From assembly GCA_034687125.1 (NCBI GenBank), contig JAQGBZ010000019.1, forward strand, positions 372,001-436,000: 64,000 bases of DNA, in the 5' to 3' direction. The translations under genes and the position numbers were made by a program. The notes beneath the pieces are model-generated. The model ran no database searches. It saw only the letters and a program-made list of their open reading frames with translations, and was not told the DNA's origin. Position 1 is the stretch's first letter. Every line of letters starts with the position of its first letter. Positions 1-11,962 of the stretch are shown here, in pieces. Source of the stretch: Neelides folsomi. Taxonomy: Eukaryota; Arthropoda; Collembola; Neelipleona; Neelidae.

Positions 1-1966
1 GCGTAATTATTCCGAAATCCGGGTTCCCCGAATCCGGATTAATCAACACTAATTAATCTCATTCATAAATTCCGGATTTGGGGAAGGAAGATCCGCCCTT
101 AATCTCTTTATCTCTAGACGCGGAGAGTTGGAAGATGTGCGGGGAGGGAAAATAACCACTTGTACAAATACGGCCGGGGAACTCCAAGAGGTTAACTAAC
201 GGAACATTTCCCCCAACTTTCTTTCTCTCGACTTTTCTTTCTCTTATCGCCATTCCGAGTTTTGGGTTCTCAGGGGTTCGGAAGACTCTTCGGATTTCTA
301 TCCCTTTTTTCGAATAAAAAAATAGCGAGTGGAAAAGACGTGATTTCTATATATAAACATCGGCCGTGACTGCTTTGGTCCAAATGGAGAAATCCAGTCG
401 AAATCTCTTGAGATCCATTTCTCTTATAACAACTATATTACTCACGGAGGTCTCAAAGACCTATAAAAGGACCAAGAAGGACATGACAACTTGACTAACT
501 TCCCTTTTATCCTCAGCCTATCTCCACATCTACAGATTCACATTCCCATAATATTTACGAATATTCACAAAAAGCGGTCCAACTAAAAGGGACTCTTAAT
601 ATAAATATGTAAATACATAGGTAAATTCAGACTTTAGACTCTAATGCTATACTATGTAGAATTTTTTACCATGATAACGTATGAAATTTTCTTGCTTTTT
701 TGCTATTTTGACGCAGGATTATAGTCGAATGAATCTTGTGAATTTAAATAGGGATATTAAATGAGTACAATTTTAAAAATAGCTCAAAGTAATAGTAAGA
801 TACGTAAAGTTTACTTTAAGGTAATCGGATAAATATGTAGCTTGAAAACTCAAGCCAGTTAAATTCAAAAATTTGAATAAAGCGAAAAAATGTTTTTGAC
901 GATTAAATTATTTATAATAAGGCAGAAAAAAAGGTAAAAATATGAAAATATTCCAAGTTTTTTGTTAAACACTTTCTTTAACTTTAACTTTATTTTATTT
1001 TGGGGAATTGAAATGAATAGAAGTTGAAGATGGGAGGAATTGAGTTCCAATTGAACCTCCTGTTTATAAAGAAAGTTGTGAAAGTTTTGGGCAAAGTTTT
1101 GTCTTCAGCAACATTGTAAACAGAATGTAAACTTAAAGGACAGAAATTTTGGAAAGGCGCTCGTTCTCTCATCGGTTCCTCTCCTACATTTTAAGTACAA
1201 TTTACATTTGGATCTCCCCACATTTCCCTCTCGGTCCTCCTGAATTTTTCATGAGATTTAATCCGCAGGGCTCACGTCTCTTTATGATCCTTATAAATTG
1301 GACATAGCAGTCCCAATCTGGATTATGCCAACTTCCCTTGCTAAAACCCATATTTATATTATTCTTTTAATTCGCTAATTTATACAATATCCAAACACCG
1401 GAATAATTTTAAATTCGAAACATTTCCTCAAATCTCACAACTCACAACTTTAAATATTACTTATTCCCATATTTTAATACAATATTTATAAATATTTATT
1501 TTTTCCAACTGTATAAATAAGTATCTAACTAAATATCATTAAATTTTATTTTGAATTAAAATACATAAGTGAAATAAGTAACTAACATTTAAATAGTTAA
1601 ATTAAATTAAATTAAATTGAGCTAAAAATTTTAATAATGGGTGAGTTTAATCCTTGGGTGAATTTTGAAAAATGTTTCCCTTCATTCATACTTTCGAGGA
1701 TTAAAGTCTCATTTCCTAAGGGGACCTGAGGGGATTCCAAAAGGGAGAGTTAATATATTACAAGTATTATGTAAAGAATGGGTAAAACTCGTCTGTGACG
1801 TTGAATTGGAATGGAGGTGGATGTAAAGTGGATTATAAATCATATGTGAGATAGGAAGGGGAGTGAAAGGGAGCAAATGGAGGAATTTCCCTCCTTTCCC
1901 CAAAAAGGGAAATTCAATAAGGAGGATCTTTGGTCATTCGAGTCACGTGGTTGGAGAAGAACTCAC
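1..1966. other. Intron sequence downstream of NMDAR2 exon 9
   Basis: Exon 9 ends with a GTGAG donor (1966-1962), so this is the start of an intron whose next exon is not in the window. I looked on the minus strand for the rest of S2 (the segment ending near the conserved aspartate, and M4) and did not find it. The stretch is AT-rich with a short TTAAA-type run at about 1597-1618. No other gene is visible. Confidence 0.6.
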
Positions 1967-4900
1967 TTCAGCTTCGCAATCCCATCGTCGAAGGAGAAAA
2001 CGGGATATTCTTGGATGTGTTCCCAAAGGTGAGGATTTTCCCTTTTGATGTAAAAGTCAGTTGCGGAATGCTTCACACTCGCCACTCGCTGATGAAGCAA
2101 CTATTCATTCAAAACAGACAATATTGTAATTAGGGTTCAAAATCATCAAAATTCCTTACATAATGGACAATTGCATAAATTGAAATAATCTTATAATTAA
2201 ATCAAATTTAATCAAATCAAGAGCTAAAATCTAATTTATTAAATAAATAAAATGTAATGGGTTTATAATAATAAGTATATCTGAATCTGGCTACTTAAGT
2301 GATCCAAATCTGGTATAAATTGCGACGACGTGGTCAAGGAGATAAGGTGGAAATCGCGAAGCGGATATTTCAAAATACGCTTCGTTTAATTGGAGACATG
2401 AGATAAGATATAGGGCATTTGTGCACATCACAGTCCTCGATGGCGTGATGCCAAATGAGGGAAAAGCAGAGGAAACTTTGCCCATTACCCAAACTGAAAT
2501 TCTCACATTCACCGCTACTTTAAATTTCTATTAACAGACAACTACAATAAAAGTTGACGGAGATTCGCATTTGAGACATTAAACGCCCCACTTCCATCCA
2601 CTGCATTCAAATACATTTGGAGAATCCTATACGATTCAGCACAACCATGTTTAACATAATAAAGATATAACTAAATAGGTTGATATTGTTAAAGATTTTA
2701 TATACGTTATTTTGGCTTATATTTGACTCTTTAGGAGTTCCAAAGGTTCAAATGGTTTGAACGTAATAGTGAAAACATGTAAAAAGCAATTGTTAAAAAA
2801 ACTTGTGAAAACTTTTTTAATTCGTCCATAACGAGCTCGTTATTCAATCTAGGGATTCTTTTGTTGAATTGAACTTCTTCACGACAATATTTAGAAAACA
2901 AGATGGAATAAATTACAATATCACTCAAAATGAAAAAGTTTGAATTTTCACTCATCAATTTATAAATTGGCGCGTAATTTGAAAGTTTAGGAACACTAAT
3001 GGAAAATTACAAAAGGAGCATTGTCCGCTTCTCCATTTGCAATGTTTCCATATCAACACGTTACGTAAATGTAAATGGAATAAAGGAATGAGAATTGAGG
3101 AAATAAGAGAAAGTGTATGGAAATAATCGTAAAGATAAAATTGGAGGTCTTACGCTTCTATCATGAACATCAACGGCTCGTTCGAAGAACATTCCGGCAA
3201 AAAGAGCGGCAATGTTGGCAGTGTAGGACGCGACGAAGATGACGGAAAATCCGCCCCAAACGTTGATGAGAAATTTGTTCGGCCATGATTTCGGAGCTTT
3301 GAAGGCCACAAGATGGGAAAACAACCGACCCCAAACGACCCATAAGGCCGAGGCCATTGAGAAATTCTTCGTCCGTTGTCGCCCCCATGGATTTAAACCA
3401 AATGGGGAGAACCATTCGTAAAGGGCCACGGCCAGAGCAGTGATGTTCAACGTGATAAAAATGACCAACCTGTTTGAAAATTCATAAATGCAAAAATGCA
3501 TACATCCACCTTAAATTAATCTAGCCTAAGATAATATTTATTATTAAAATGTTTGAAAATTTCATAATTTTGTTAAAATTGGCCCAAGGGGACTTTAATT
3601 AAAAACGTTGCCATGGTGATTAAAAAACCGCATTCATTACCTTCAATTAAAAACCCCGATCGTTATCCCAATTATCGAAAGTGCGAAAAGTTCATAAAGT
3701 CATAAGTATCAATGTGAAGGGAGGTGTTATCAGGGAAATTAACTTTCCCCAAGTTTAAATTAACTTGATGATGAGGATGAATGTAAATAGGGAAAGTTTG
3801 TTTAATTTAATGTTACCATAGCTCCGGACTGAAAGGGGCCAGAAAGGCGAACAGCGGCACGTCGTGATCCCGCGTCTTTCCAAGAAATCCAACACCAGAG
3901 AAGAAAAACGGCGTGGAAAAGTCGACAGCCAAACTCCTCATTGACGTCACAGAAAAGGGGGCAAAGCTAAGGATAATTTTACAATTTATTCAAATGATCC
4001 GCCATTCATGATTAATAAATTATTTAATATAAAACAATATTTGAGTTTAACTTTTTAATAGTATAGGTAAAAGAAAAGAGGTTTAACAATGGAATAAACC
4101 TAATAAAATATTTTAAAGAATGAAGATTGCTTAGTATATAAAAAATAACCTCATATGGGCTCCTCCAGACACAATTGCTCCCATCAGACCATTCCATTGC
4201 CCCGACGCCTGGAAAAGAATAAAAAGAAATAAAAAAACCGTTTCATTTCATTTAGATCTCATTTCCTAAATGGAGATGATGACTTTATCACTTAACAAAT
4301 TCTCACATTTGAACTCCCGGGTTTAAATTGACAAAAATTCAATAAACTTTCCGCTTTGTTAATTCAAACCATTCCTCGTTATTTAATTTATTTATCAACG
4401 CACATTATTTAGACCTTGCTACTTAAAGTCACCAGTTGGAATTTTGTATTTACAAGGAATTTCCTCCACCTGCCCGCCAGCAAATTTGTCATCTCATAAA
4501 GAAGAATTTCAAGCAGATGGTCCAATATTGGACTCTGAATTTAAAGGGCGGGCGGGAATTTAAAATAATAGCAAAAGGGGGATTGTAATTAATAAATTGA
4601 CGTTATGAGAATTCATACGTCGTGGAGGCGTTTAAAGACGTCTGCACCAGCTGGCCGCACTTCATAAAACACTTCCACTACGTGTTCCCGTTTTTTAAAA
4701 AAGATTTTAGCAAAACTTCAAACTCTCCCGCCCTGAGCGCCTTATGTTACTATACTGTCTGGCTTATTTCAAATACTTCTTCTATACACACTGTTGTAAA
4801 TTATAGTAGTTACATGCTATAGTAGTTACATGTTAAATGCTATTAAGTTCATTACATATAGCATTTAACATGGACACTATATATCTGTACATTTTGTTCC

Positions 4901-7900
4901 AACGTTCCAAAGTTGGTAGAAGTCAGACATATAAAAGAATATTTCTTTTTGGTGTTGTGAAAGCATAACTATGCTAGGCTGCTATACGGACGTGGACGCT
5001 GTCGGGCGTAATTGAACCGAAGGGTAAATTGAAGGAGGAATAGCCCAAGTTTGTCATATGTATAACAAATGGATGGATATTTGGTAGGTGAAGCGGGAAG
5101 TTTGGAGTTGAGAGGCTCACAATTGATGATGGGTGGGAGATAAAGGAGGATTCAAAATTCCTCATACTTTCCAAAGATCCTTCACGTCTCCTACCGACGC
5201 GGATTTATGGTACAAAACGAAAAAAACACAAATTCTTATAGACATTCCTCTTTATTTTATTAAAAGTTTAAATTTCCCTCGATATTATTTTTAAAGATCG
5301 TTTCCTGGCTCTTGCAACTTATTGAAGATGGCGTTAATGTCATTTTAAAAACTTCTCTCATATATTACATATTGGATATTATGGTATATTTTAAGCATTT
5401 AAGTTCTTGAAAATTTATTCATTGTTGGATGGAATTACGGAAGCTTTGGAGCCATAGAAGCCGTCAGGGACGAGATAAAGGTCATAGTCGAACTTGAGCT
5501 CCCGGCCGATGGAAGTGAGGAGATCCGTGGCAAGGCCGTGACAGCATTGAAGCGAATATCCGCCGCCGCCGTTGCCCGCTTCGAAATCCGTGAAGATTAA
5601 CGCAAGCTCGTCCTTGGAATATTTTATCCATTAATATTTAAACTTGGGGAAAAGTTATCTCAAACTCTGCATCTATTAAACCTTTGTATATTTTACCAAA
5701 CATAAAATATTCTTTGAATATTCTCAAATTTATAACATTTTAGCATGTCTCAAACTTATTTTCTCTAGCCGATATAGCCGAACTAAATCCTATATAATAC
5801 TTATTGGTGTTGATATAAATTGAAATTGGGATGAATATTTCATAATATTTCTTATTCTTACGATACTTGTACTTAAGAATGATAAATGATAAAACCTTTA
5901 AAGTTTGAATATATTTGAATTTTGAATACACGTACTTCGTAAAACCATAATTGCGAATTGCGAATTCATATAAGATAAGGATCGGAATTTCTATTTCCAG
6001 TTGTTTAAGAAAAGAACTCAGAAAACGCAGAGTTCATCACAAAATGGACAATAAACATTTTTACGAACTTTTTTTATGAAACCCAAAACCCAACGCAAGT
6101 TTTATCAGGAGCTCAAGTTTAAGTAAATAATAAAATTTTAATATTTTTACATGCCACAGTTGGATTTATTAAGTTTTCGCACAATACAAATAAAAATATT
6201 CTGAATATCAGAATATTAAATAATACTATAAAATTCAATATTAAATATCTTAAAATTTAATTTAACAGTAAATAATTATCATACAAACTTATAGAAAAAA
6301 CTTTTAAAAAAACTTAAATCTAATTTAGAATTAGAATTGTTTAAAAATCTTTGTATAATTACCTTATTGTTTGTGGCGACCTTGAGACAGGGAGTTCCTT
6401 TCACACATGTTTTATTGTCTTCAGCCTCAGCGACCATTAAAAATGGAGGTGAAACGATAGTGACCACGCGGTAAGCTTTTGTAGGCCGTTCGCCTGGCCC
6501 GAAGATTTGCCCTCCAGGCCATCGAATTGTCTTCAAACTTACCGTCCCCGTCTCAACGCTCACATTCCCTACAATGTCCCACTCCCTTGTTGTCCCCATC
6601 CTTCTCATCAGATTCAGAATATCGAAAGTCAACGGTTGACCTGAATTACTTGCGAAATCTTTTTCGGACAAAAGTCCCATTTGAGACCGAATTTCTCTGT
6701 AATTAATTTAATTATGTTTTAGCTAATTTCTCTTTCTTGTTCAATCTCTTGCTCAATTTGGTCATTATTCAATGTAATTATAACTATAAAGTAAATTAAT
6801 TATCATTAATTGCTATAAATAGTTAATTAGCGTAACTTTACTTTGCAAAGGCAGATGAAACAAATTGTCTTGAAGGATGAAAGCCATCCTTCCAACAAGA
6901 GACATTGGGAAGGAATTCGAGTGCGTCGAGAATGGGTCGAAGAAATCCCGACTTCTTCTTTGTTTGCTTCCCCTTCTGTTCCTCAAGGTACGTATTTGCA
7001 GTTGGGAAAAGTTGGTTGCGAAGGTCGTGGATGTTTGAGTTTTTAATCGGACGACTTCCGCCCTCGTCCTCCTCGTAAATGAGAAGATCTTTGATGGCCG
7101 AGAAGGCTGAGCTCAAAACTTTCCCTGTTGTTTTCATTGACGTTTTCTCTAACCTACTGATCCGCGGGCTCCGGATGGCCAAAACACCATTTGGAATCCA
7201 ATCAGGTATCACTTCAAACTACAAACCCATAAAAAACTCTCAAGACTCTCAACTCAAATTATTTAGTGACATTAAGTTAGGTCAGGATTTAGTCCTGCCT
7301 TTTAATTCTAAAGTTTGGTTAGGTCGGGGTTTAGTCCTTTAAATTCTAAATTGGCTTGGTAGAGCTTACACTTAAATTGGTATTGATCTTAAAGTTCGAG
7401 AGTTCAATTTTAAAGCTTAGAATTTAGGTTAGTTCTATAGATAAAGTAAAATAAGCTACGAGTATACGTATTTGTTGTAAGCTCAGGATTAAACGTTTAA
7501 AACAAAATCTGTAAGGATTTAGTTTGTGGTTAACGTGGCTGTGTAGTGTTTAGTGTTTACCTGTGCGGGTTGTCCTACAAGTAGGAACACGTATTCCCCA
7601 TTGAGCATCCTCAACTGCTGAGCGGCCCTGAAGACCTGGAACATTGTCCGTTGGGAACATAGGAGGACGATGACGCCTTGGGTGGCCTTCATAAGATCCG
7701 AAAGAGCCCTGAAGGCTGAATTGGGCGACCTCGTCCGGAGAGTGATGAAGTTTGGGCGGAGTGCGGGATCGTCGTCCTCCGAGTCTTCCGGGCTTCTTCC
7801 CCCCGTTTCATCATAGTCCACAAAGTCCTCAATGTTATTGTAAAGGGAGAAGTTGAGGGTGTTGGCCGTCGCCCGCAGTCCGCCCAGCGTCTCCTCCCAC

Positions 7901-10692
7901 GTCGACTGGCTCGACAGCACCGCGGGGGAATCGTCGAAGAGGACGGCGAAGGAATGCCAATGGCAGTGGATGAGCAGATGGCCCAAAGCCAACGCCACAT
8001 GTCGGACGGACGGCGACAAATTGATGTACAATTCATTTTCCTCCTAATTATAAGTCAAAAATTCAAATTATTCAAACTTTCAGCTTTCACTATTTTACTC
8101 TCGCAATATTTAGTTAACTTTCTTTGATATATCTATTTAGTTTTTTCTAATGAAGATTAAACTACGCATGGTTTAGTGATCTGTGATGTGACCTTGCGAT
8201 GTTTTAAAAACATCGATATGTCCCATACAAGGACATATGGGCGAAGAGATTGAAGATAATGAGAAAAATAAAAAATAAGGTTCAATTGAAGCTGTCAAGT
8301 AGGCGGAGAAAGCAAGGCGATTAGAATGTCGAGAATATTATGGAAATTGGATCTCATAATGCAGGGAGGATTTGGCGGAAGACAAAAGCGAGTCCCCGAG
8401 GCTGGTGAGATCCGATATGTGGATTAAATCAGCTCATTAGACACAAAATTTCCCTCCCGCTCAACACTCTCAAACTCACCCGGGTATTACATAAACACCC
8501 GAGTGATATTTTATATATTGTAGTAATCATATTTCATTCTCCGTATTTAACATGTTTAAATTCTGTATTTGAGCCTACACTGTACTGTATTCTATTCGGT
8601 TATATAGTTATAAGTTGGCAAGTATTATTATATATATTTTTATATTCTTATGTACCGTATGTACTGTGTGATCCAAGTAAAGTACTCTTAATATACCTAT
8701 ACATTTATGTAGCAAATATAGTTTTGAATGTCATTAAGTCTTAAACAACGTGTTTAAACTATTCTGTAAATTGAATGAAATACATATTACATAAGAATCA
8801 TACAGAATGTACATGTCGTACAAGGGACATATCAGTTGATAATGCATTGGTATACACATATCTACCTCTACTATCTCTACTCTCGTATTATCATTTCAGA
8901 AATTCATAAAATGTTCATTTTGGTATAGTGAATAGCTAAACCTTGGTTATAAAGTTCACTTCTCTGAGTTCTGAACATTTGGCTGAATCCTCCTTTATGA
9001 ATTCCCACGGACTCCCCGATGGTTTACCCAACTTTGTGTTTGAATGTCAGGGAAGCGGGAGAGCCACATAAACCACAATTCAAACCTTCAACTTCTTTAA
9101 AGAATCCATCTCTATTAACGCACCCAAAATGGCGTGTGAAACAAAATGATGAACTACGCTGACTATTGGACATTTTTTTCTTTAAAATTCCAAATGTTTT
9201 TATTTTTCATCATTATTGTAAAATTGTTTTTAAATAAACCTTTTGAAATATTGTTGTAATTTAGAGTTGTACCAAAAGACATGCTACTTCATTTGTATCA
9301 TTCAATAATAAAAAAATAACAATATTTTCAAATTTTACTATCAATGTTTTTAGACATTGTCAAATTTTGTGTTTTGATTTAACAATATGAAATTGATTTG
9401 GAATTTTAATAGTTTAAGAAGTTTAATTTAATTTGAGCATGTGGGAGTGTAATGAATGAGGGAGTGCATAAAGGGGAATTGAGTGAGTTGAATGCGAGAT
9501 GTAATGTGTGTGATTTGAGAGAAGACATGTCATTAAAAGGAGTGAGAAGATTGTTGGATGTAATTGAAGGTGGAAGTGGTGGGAAGGGCGAACGGAGTTC
9601 ACCCGCTACGTACAGATGAGAACCCCAATCGATGGACACTCGAGAGAAGGGAAATTGTCCCATTTTGGAATACCATTCCTCTTATCGCACTTTCTCCACG
9701 CCCAGACTTCAAATTCACATCCAGTTCAAATGATCTCACTCCAATGCTCTCAAAATCCCAATCAAATAAAACATAAAGAGAAAAAAATCCCATCTACATG
9801 TCTAAAACTTGAATAAAACGTGCGCTGAATATAGTTTATAGGATAATTATTATTTTTTAAAAATACAAAAATATATTCAAAGAGTTTTTCTCACGGACAG
9901 TATGAATGATTTATTGTCTTATTCGTTTCATTTAAATATTTAATATTTTTCCGAATTGTTAGAATTTATAAACTTTTTTTCTTTACTCTTTTATTTCACT
10001 AAAGTATGCCAAGTATGTCTAACACTATACAATATTTGTAAGTAGCAGTATCAGTAATATATTGTGTAACATATAGGTATTAAAGTATTAGATATGTAAG
10101 CAGGTTGAAAAGTTTAGTTAAATCTAAATTCTTTTAAACTTACATGTGTAGGACTCGGAATTAAGTTTGTTGATCCGAGCAAGGGAACAACGGCAGCCGA
10201 AGACACGAGCGACACTATCCTTTCCGACGGCACATGAGGAATGAAATTGACAATGGCGAGCGGGCGGGAACGCTCCAAAAAATCACAAAGAGCAGCAACT
10301 TGACCGGGAAGAAAAACTCCATTTGGTCCCTCCTCCCTTCCCACGTAATTCTTCACTTTCCATGTGATATTCCTCCCAGGGAAGAAAACGTTGGATTCGA
10401 ATTCCAAATGAGCCGTCCCGGCATTCAACGACCGCCCCAAGGCCCTGGACAAACTCAAGGAAGAATTGGACGCATCGGGCAAAACGGCGATGATTTCCAA
10501 TCTCACGACAGCGGGATTTGGGGCTGAAGTTGGAGTTGACCCTTTGGCCCCGCGCAGCTCCAAGGTCACGTCTTCCTCTGACACGATAAGTGGGAGGAGG
10601 AAGAGAAAGACAAGAATCAATTTCCCGCCAGGTTTCAAATTGAAAAGGCGCCTTCGGTCGACAGTTGAAGGCTCCGCAAACTCCCCGGACAT
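1967..10692 (-). CDS. Nmdar2: NMDA-type ionotropic glutamate receptor subunit 2, partial (3' end off the window)
   Basis: Postsynaptic glutamate-gated cation channel subunit that works in heteromers with NMDAR1. Nine exons, in transcript order: 10144-10692, 7561-8043, 6842-7218, 6363-6696, 5439-5612, 4150-4208, 3817-3966, 3154-3469, 1967-2100. All junctions are GT..AG and keep frame, giving about 859 residues. The ATG at 10692-10690 precedes a hydrophobic signal segment (residues about 25-37). The amino-terminal domain runs to about residue 500. The ligand-binding S1 half follows, with YRVVTI, PPFLM and CVKG. M1 lies at about 707-727, the pore loop (WVVWGRLFSH) at about 751-763, and M3 with SYTANIAALFAG at about 778-800. 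The last visible exon (LLHQRVASVKHSATDFYIK) starts S2. The rest of S2, M4 and the C-terminus lie left of position 1. GLNPWGRQR and KAPKSWPNKFLINVWGG are arthropod subunit 2 features and differ from subunit 1. Family assignment is firm; the first exon's start is the least certain point. Confidence 0.94.
4802..4872. repeat. Direct repeat fused to a hairpin in NMDAR2 intron 5
   Basis: TATAGTAGTTACATG occurs twice in a row (4802-4816 and 4818-4832). The second copy runs into a 15-bp perfect inverted repeat: CATGTTAAATGCTAT at 4829-4843 and its complement at 4858-4872, with a 14-base loop. No terminal motif or target duplication identifies it as a known element. Confidence 0.7.
7276..7354. repeat. 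Two-copy imperfect tandem repeat in NMDAR2 intron 2
   Basis: Unit 1 (7276-7317) and unit 2 (7318-7354) both begin GTTAGGTC, continue GG.TTTAGTCCT and end TTAATTCTAAA.TTGG. Unit 2 is shorter by a few bases. The repeat lies in the 342-bp intron between exons 2 and 3, just upstream of exon 2's donor in genomic order. Confidence 0.7.
8044..10143. other. NMDAR2 intron 1 (about 2.1 kb)
   Basis: Longest intron inside the visible gene, bounded by a GTAAGT donor after 10144 and an AATTAG acceptor before 8043. It holds scattered short palindromes around ACATATG (about 8210-8240 and 8810-8835) but no exon or recognisable mobile element. Confidence 0.6.
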
Positions 10693-11794
10693 CTCAACAA
10701 CATTTGAGTCACATTGGGGCTTAATTGAACTCAATTTTAATGGCAATTGTCACTTTTTTTCCTTGGTGGAATTCTTCTTGGCATGGTTTTTCTTGATATA
10801 ATTTTTCTTGGATTTCTTTGGTGAAATTGAGAAGTGGAGGAACTTCATTGATTTTCACCTCCATTCTCCTTCTGGTTGATTTAATTACACTAAAAGCACT
10901 TCCAACTTCTTCTCCTATTTCAAAATAAATCGTTTGTGTAAATAAATAAAATGACCCAAAGTGGTAAACGAATATTTAATTGAGGATCGAATAAACTTTA
11001 AATCTGCAAGGAAAACTCGGAAAATATAAAAGTGGAACAACAAGGAGGAAAAGAAGTTCAAAATTTTGAACAAATTATAAGGAAAGATGATAAATGAAGA
11101 TTGATGATTATAAATGTGGGAAATTTAGTTATTCACACAAACCTTTCGTTTCACTTCCATGAGTTCAAACTTTAATCCCCAGCCTTTCATCACCGTTTCC
11201 CATTCAAATCTCCCTCCTCACCGCGGGATCATTTCCTATAACATTAAAAAATTCATTATTAGCATCAGCGGCAGTTAGGTCGTTAGGTGGGATGACAAAA
11301 CCCAAGGAGGCATTTCCTCTTAATCCAACCCAAATGAAAACAAATTTGAAAAAGGCGCGCATGGATTTAGCATAAAACCCCTTCGTTTAAGATTTCAGTT
11401 TGGACCAAACTTAGTTTTTAGCAAAGTAGAAAAGTTGAGAGAGAATTTAACAAATCTCTCCCCTGTTCAAATACCGATTTTTCCGGATTTTCTTACTTAA
11501 AGATAAAAAGTGAAGTTGAAGCAAAAGGATCTTAATATTTTATTCCTATCTTCAAACATTCTTCAACCTGATAAAAAAAACGTCAAATCTACTAACTTCC
11601 TCTAGTCCCATACTCCCCATACATTAATACCTTCATATGTCTCTCCTATAGCAACCTATACGGTTAAAATATACAAAAAATTCTGGTCTATTTCATCAGG
11701 GTTGGCCTATATAGTGCGATGAATTTTTTAACTTTCTTTTATATCCAATATTTAGTTTCCGACTCTTCCATTCTTAATAGAAATTATGTACATA

Positions 11795-11962
11795 CTGTCC
11801 TGTAAAAGTTCGCTCTTGACTTCCCGCTTTTTAGATTTTTTAAGATCAGCATTTATATTAACATATATTTATAATCTATCACAATTATATTTATGTTAAT
11901 CTAAATGCTGATCTAAATAAATTTAAAATGCGGGAAGTCAAGAGCGAACTTTTACAGTACAG
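11795..11962. mobile_element. Foldback MITE, 168 bp, Tc1/mariner-like (TA target duplication)
   Basis: The two halves are inverted copies. The left arm begins CTGTCCTGTAAAAG and the right arm, read on the other strand, begins CTGTACTGTAAAAG. Pairing continues through TTCGCTCTTGACTTCCCGC and inward past GATCAGCATTTA to nearly the centre. TA dinucleotides flank both ends (11793-11794 and 11963-11964), the target duplication expected of Tc1/mariner elements. There is no coding capacity, so it is a non-autonomous element. Confidence 0.85.

Noticed and set aside
2291-2512. Minus-strand 73-codon frame considered as an NMDAR2 exon
   Set aside because: It has no S2 motif; the true exon at 1967-2100 joins exon 8 directly in phase.
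7689-8047. Alternative frames on both strands across 7689-8047
   Set aside because: They are shadows of NMDAR2 exon 2, whose frame joins exons 1 and 3 and matches the family.
10234-10801. Plus-strand open frames of 97 and 111 codons
   Set aside because: Antisense to NMDAR2 exon 1; no family signature.
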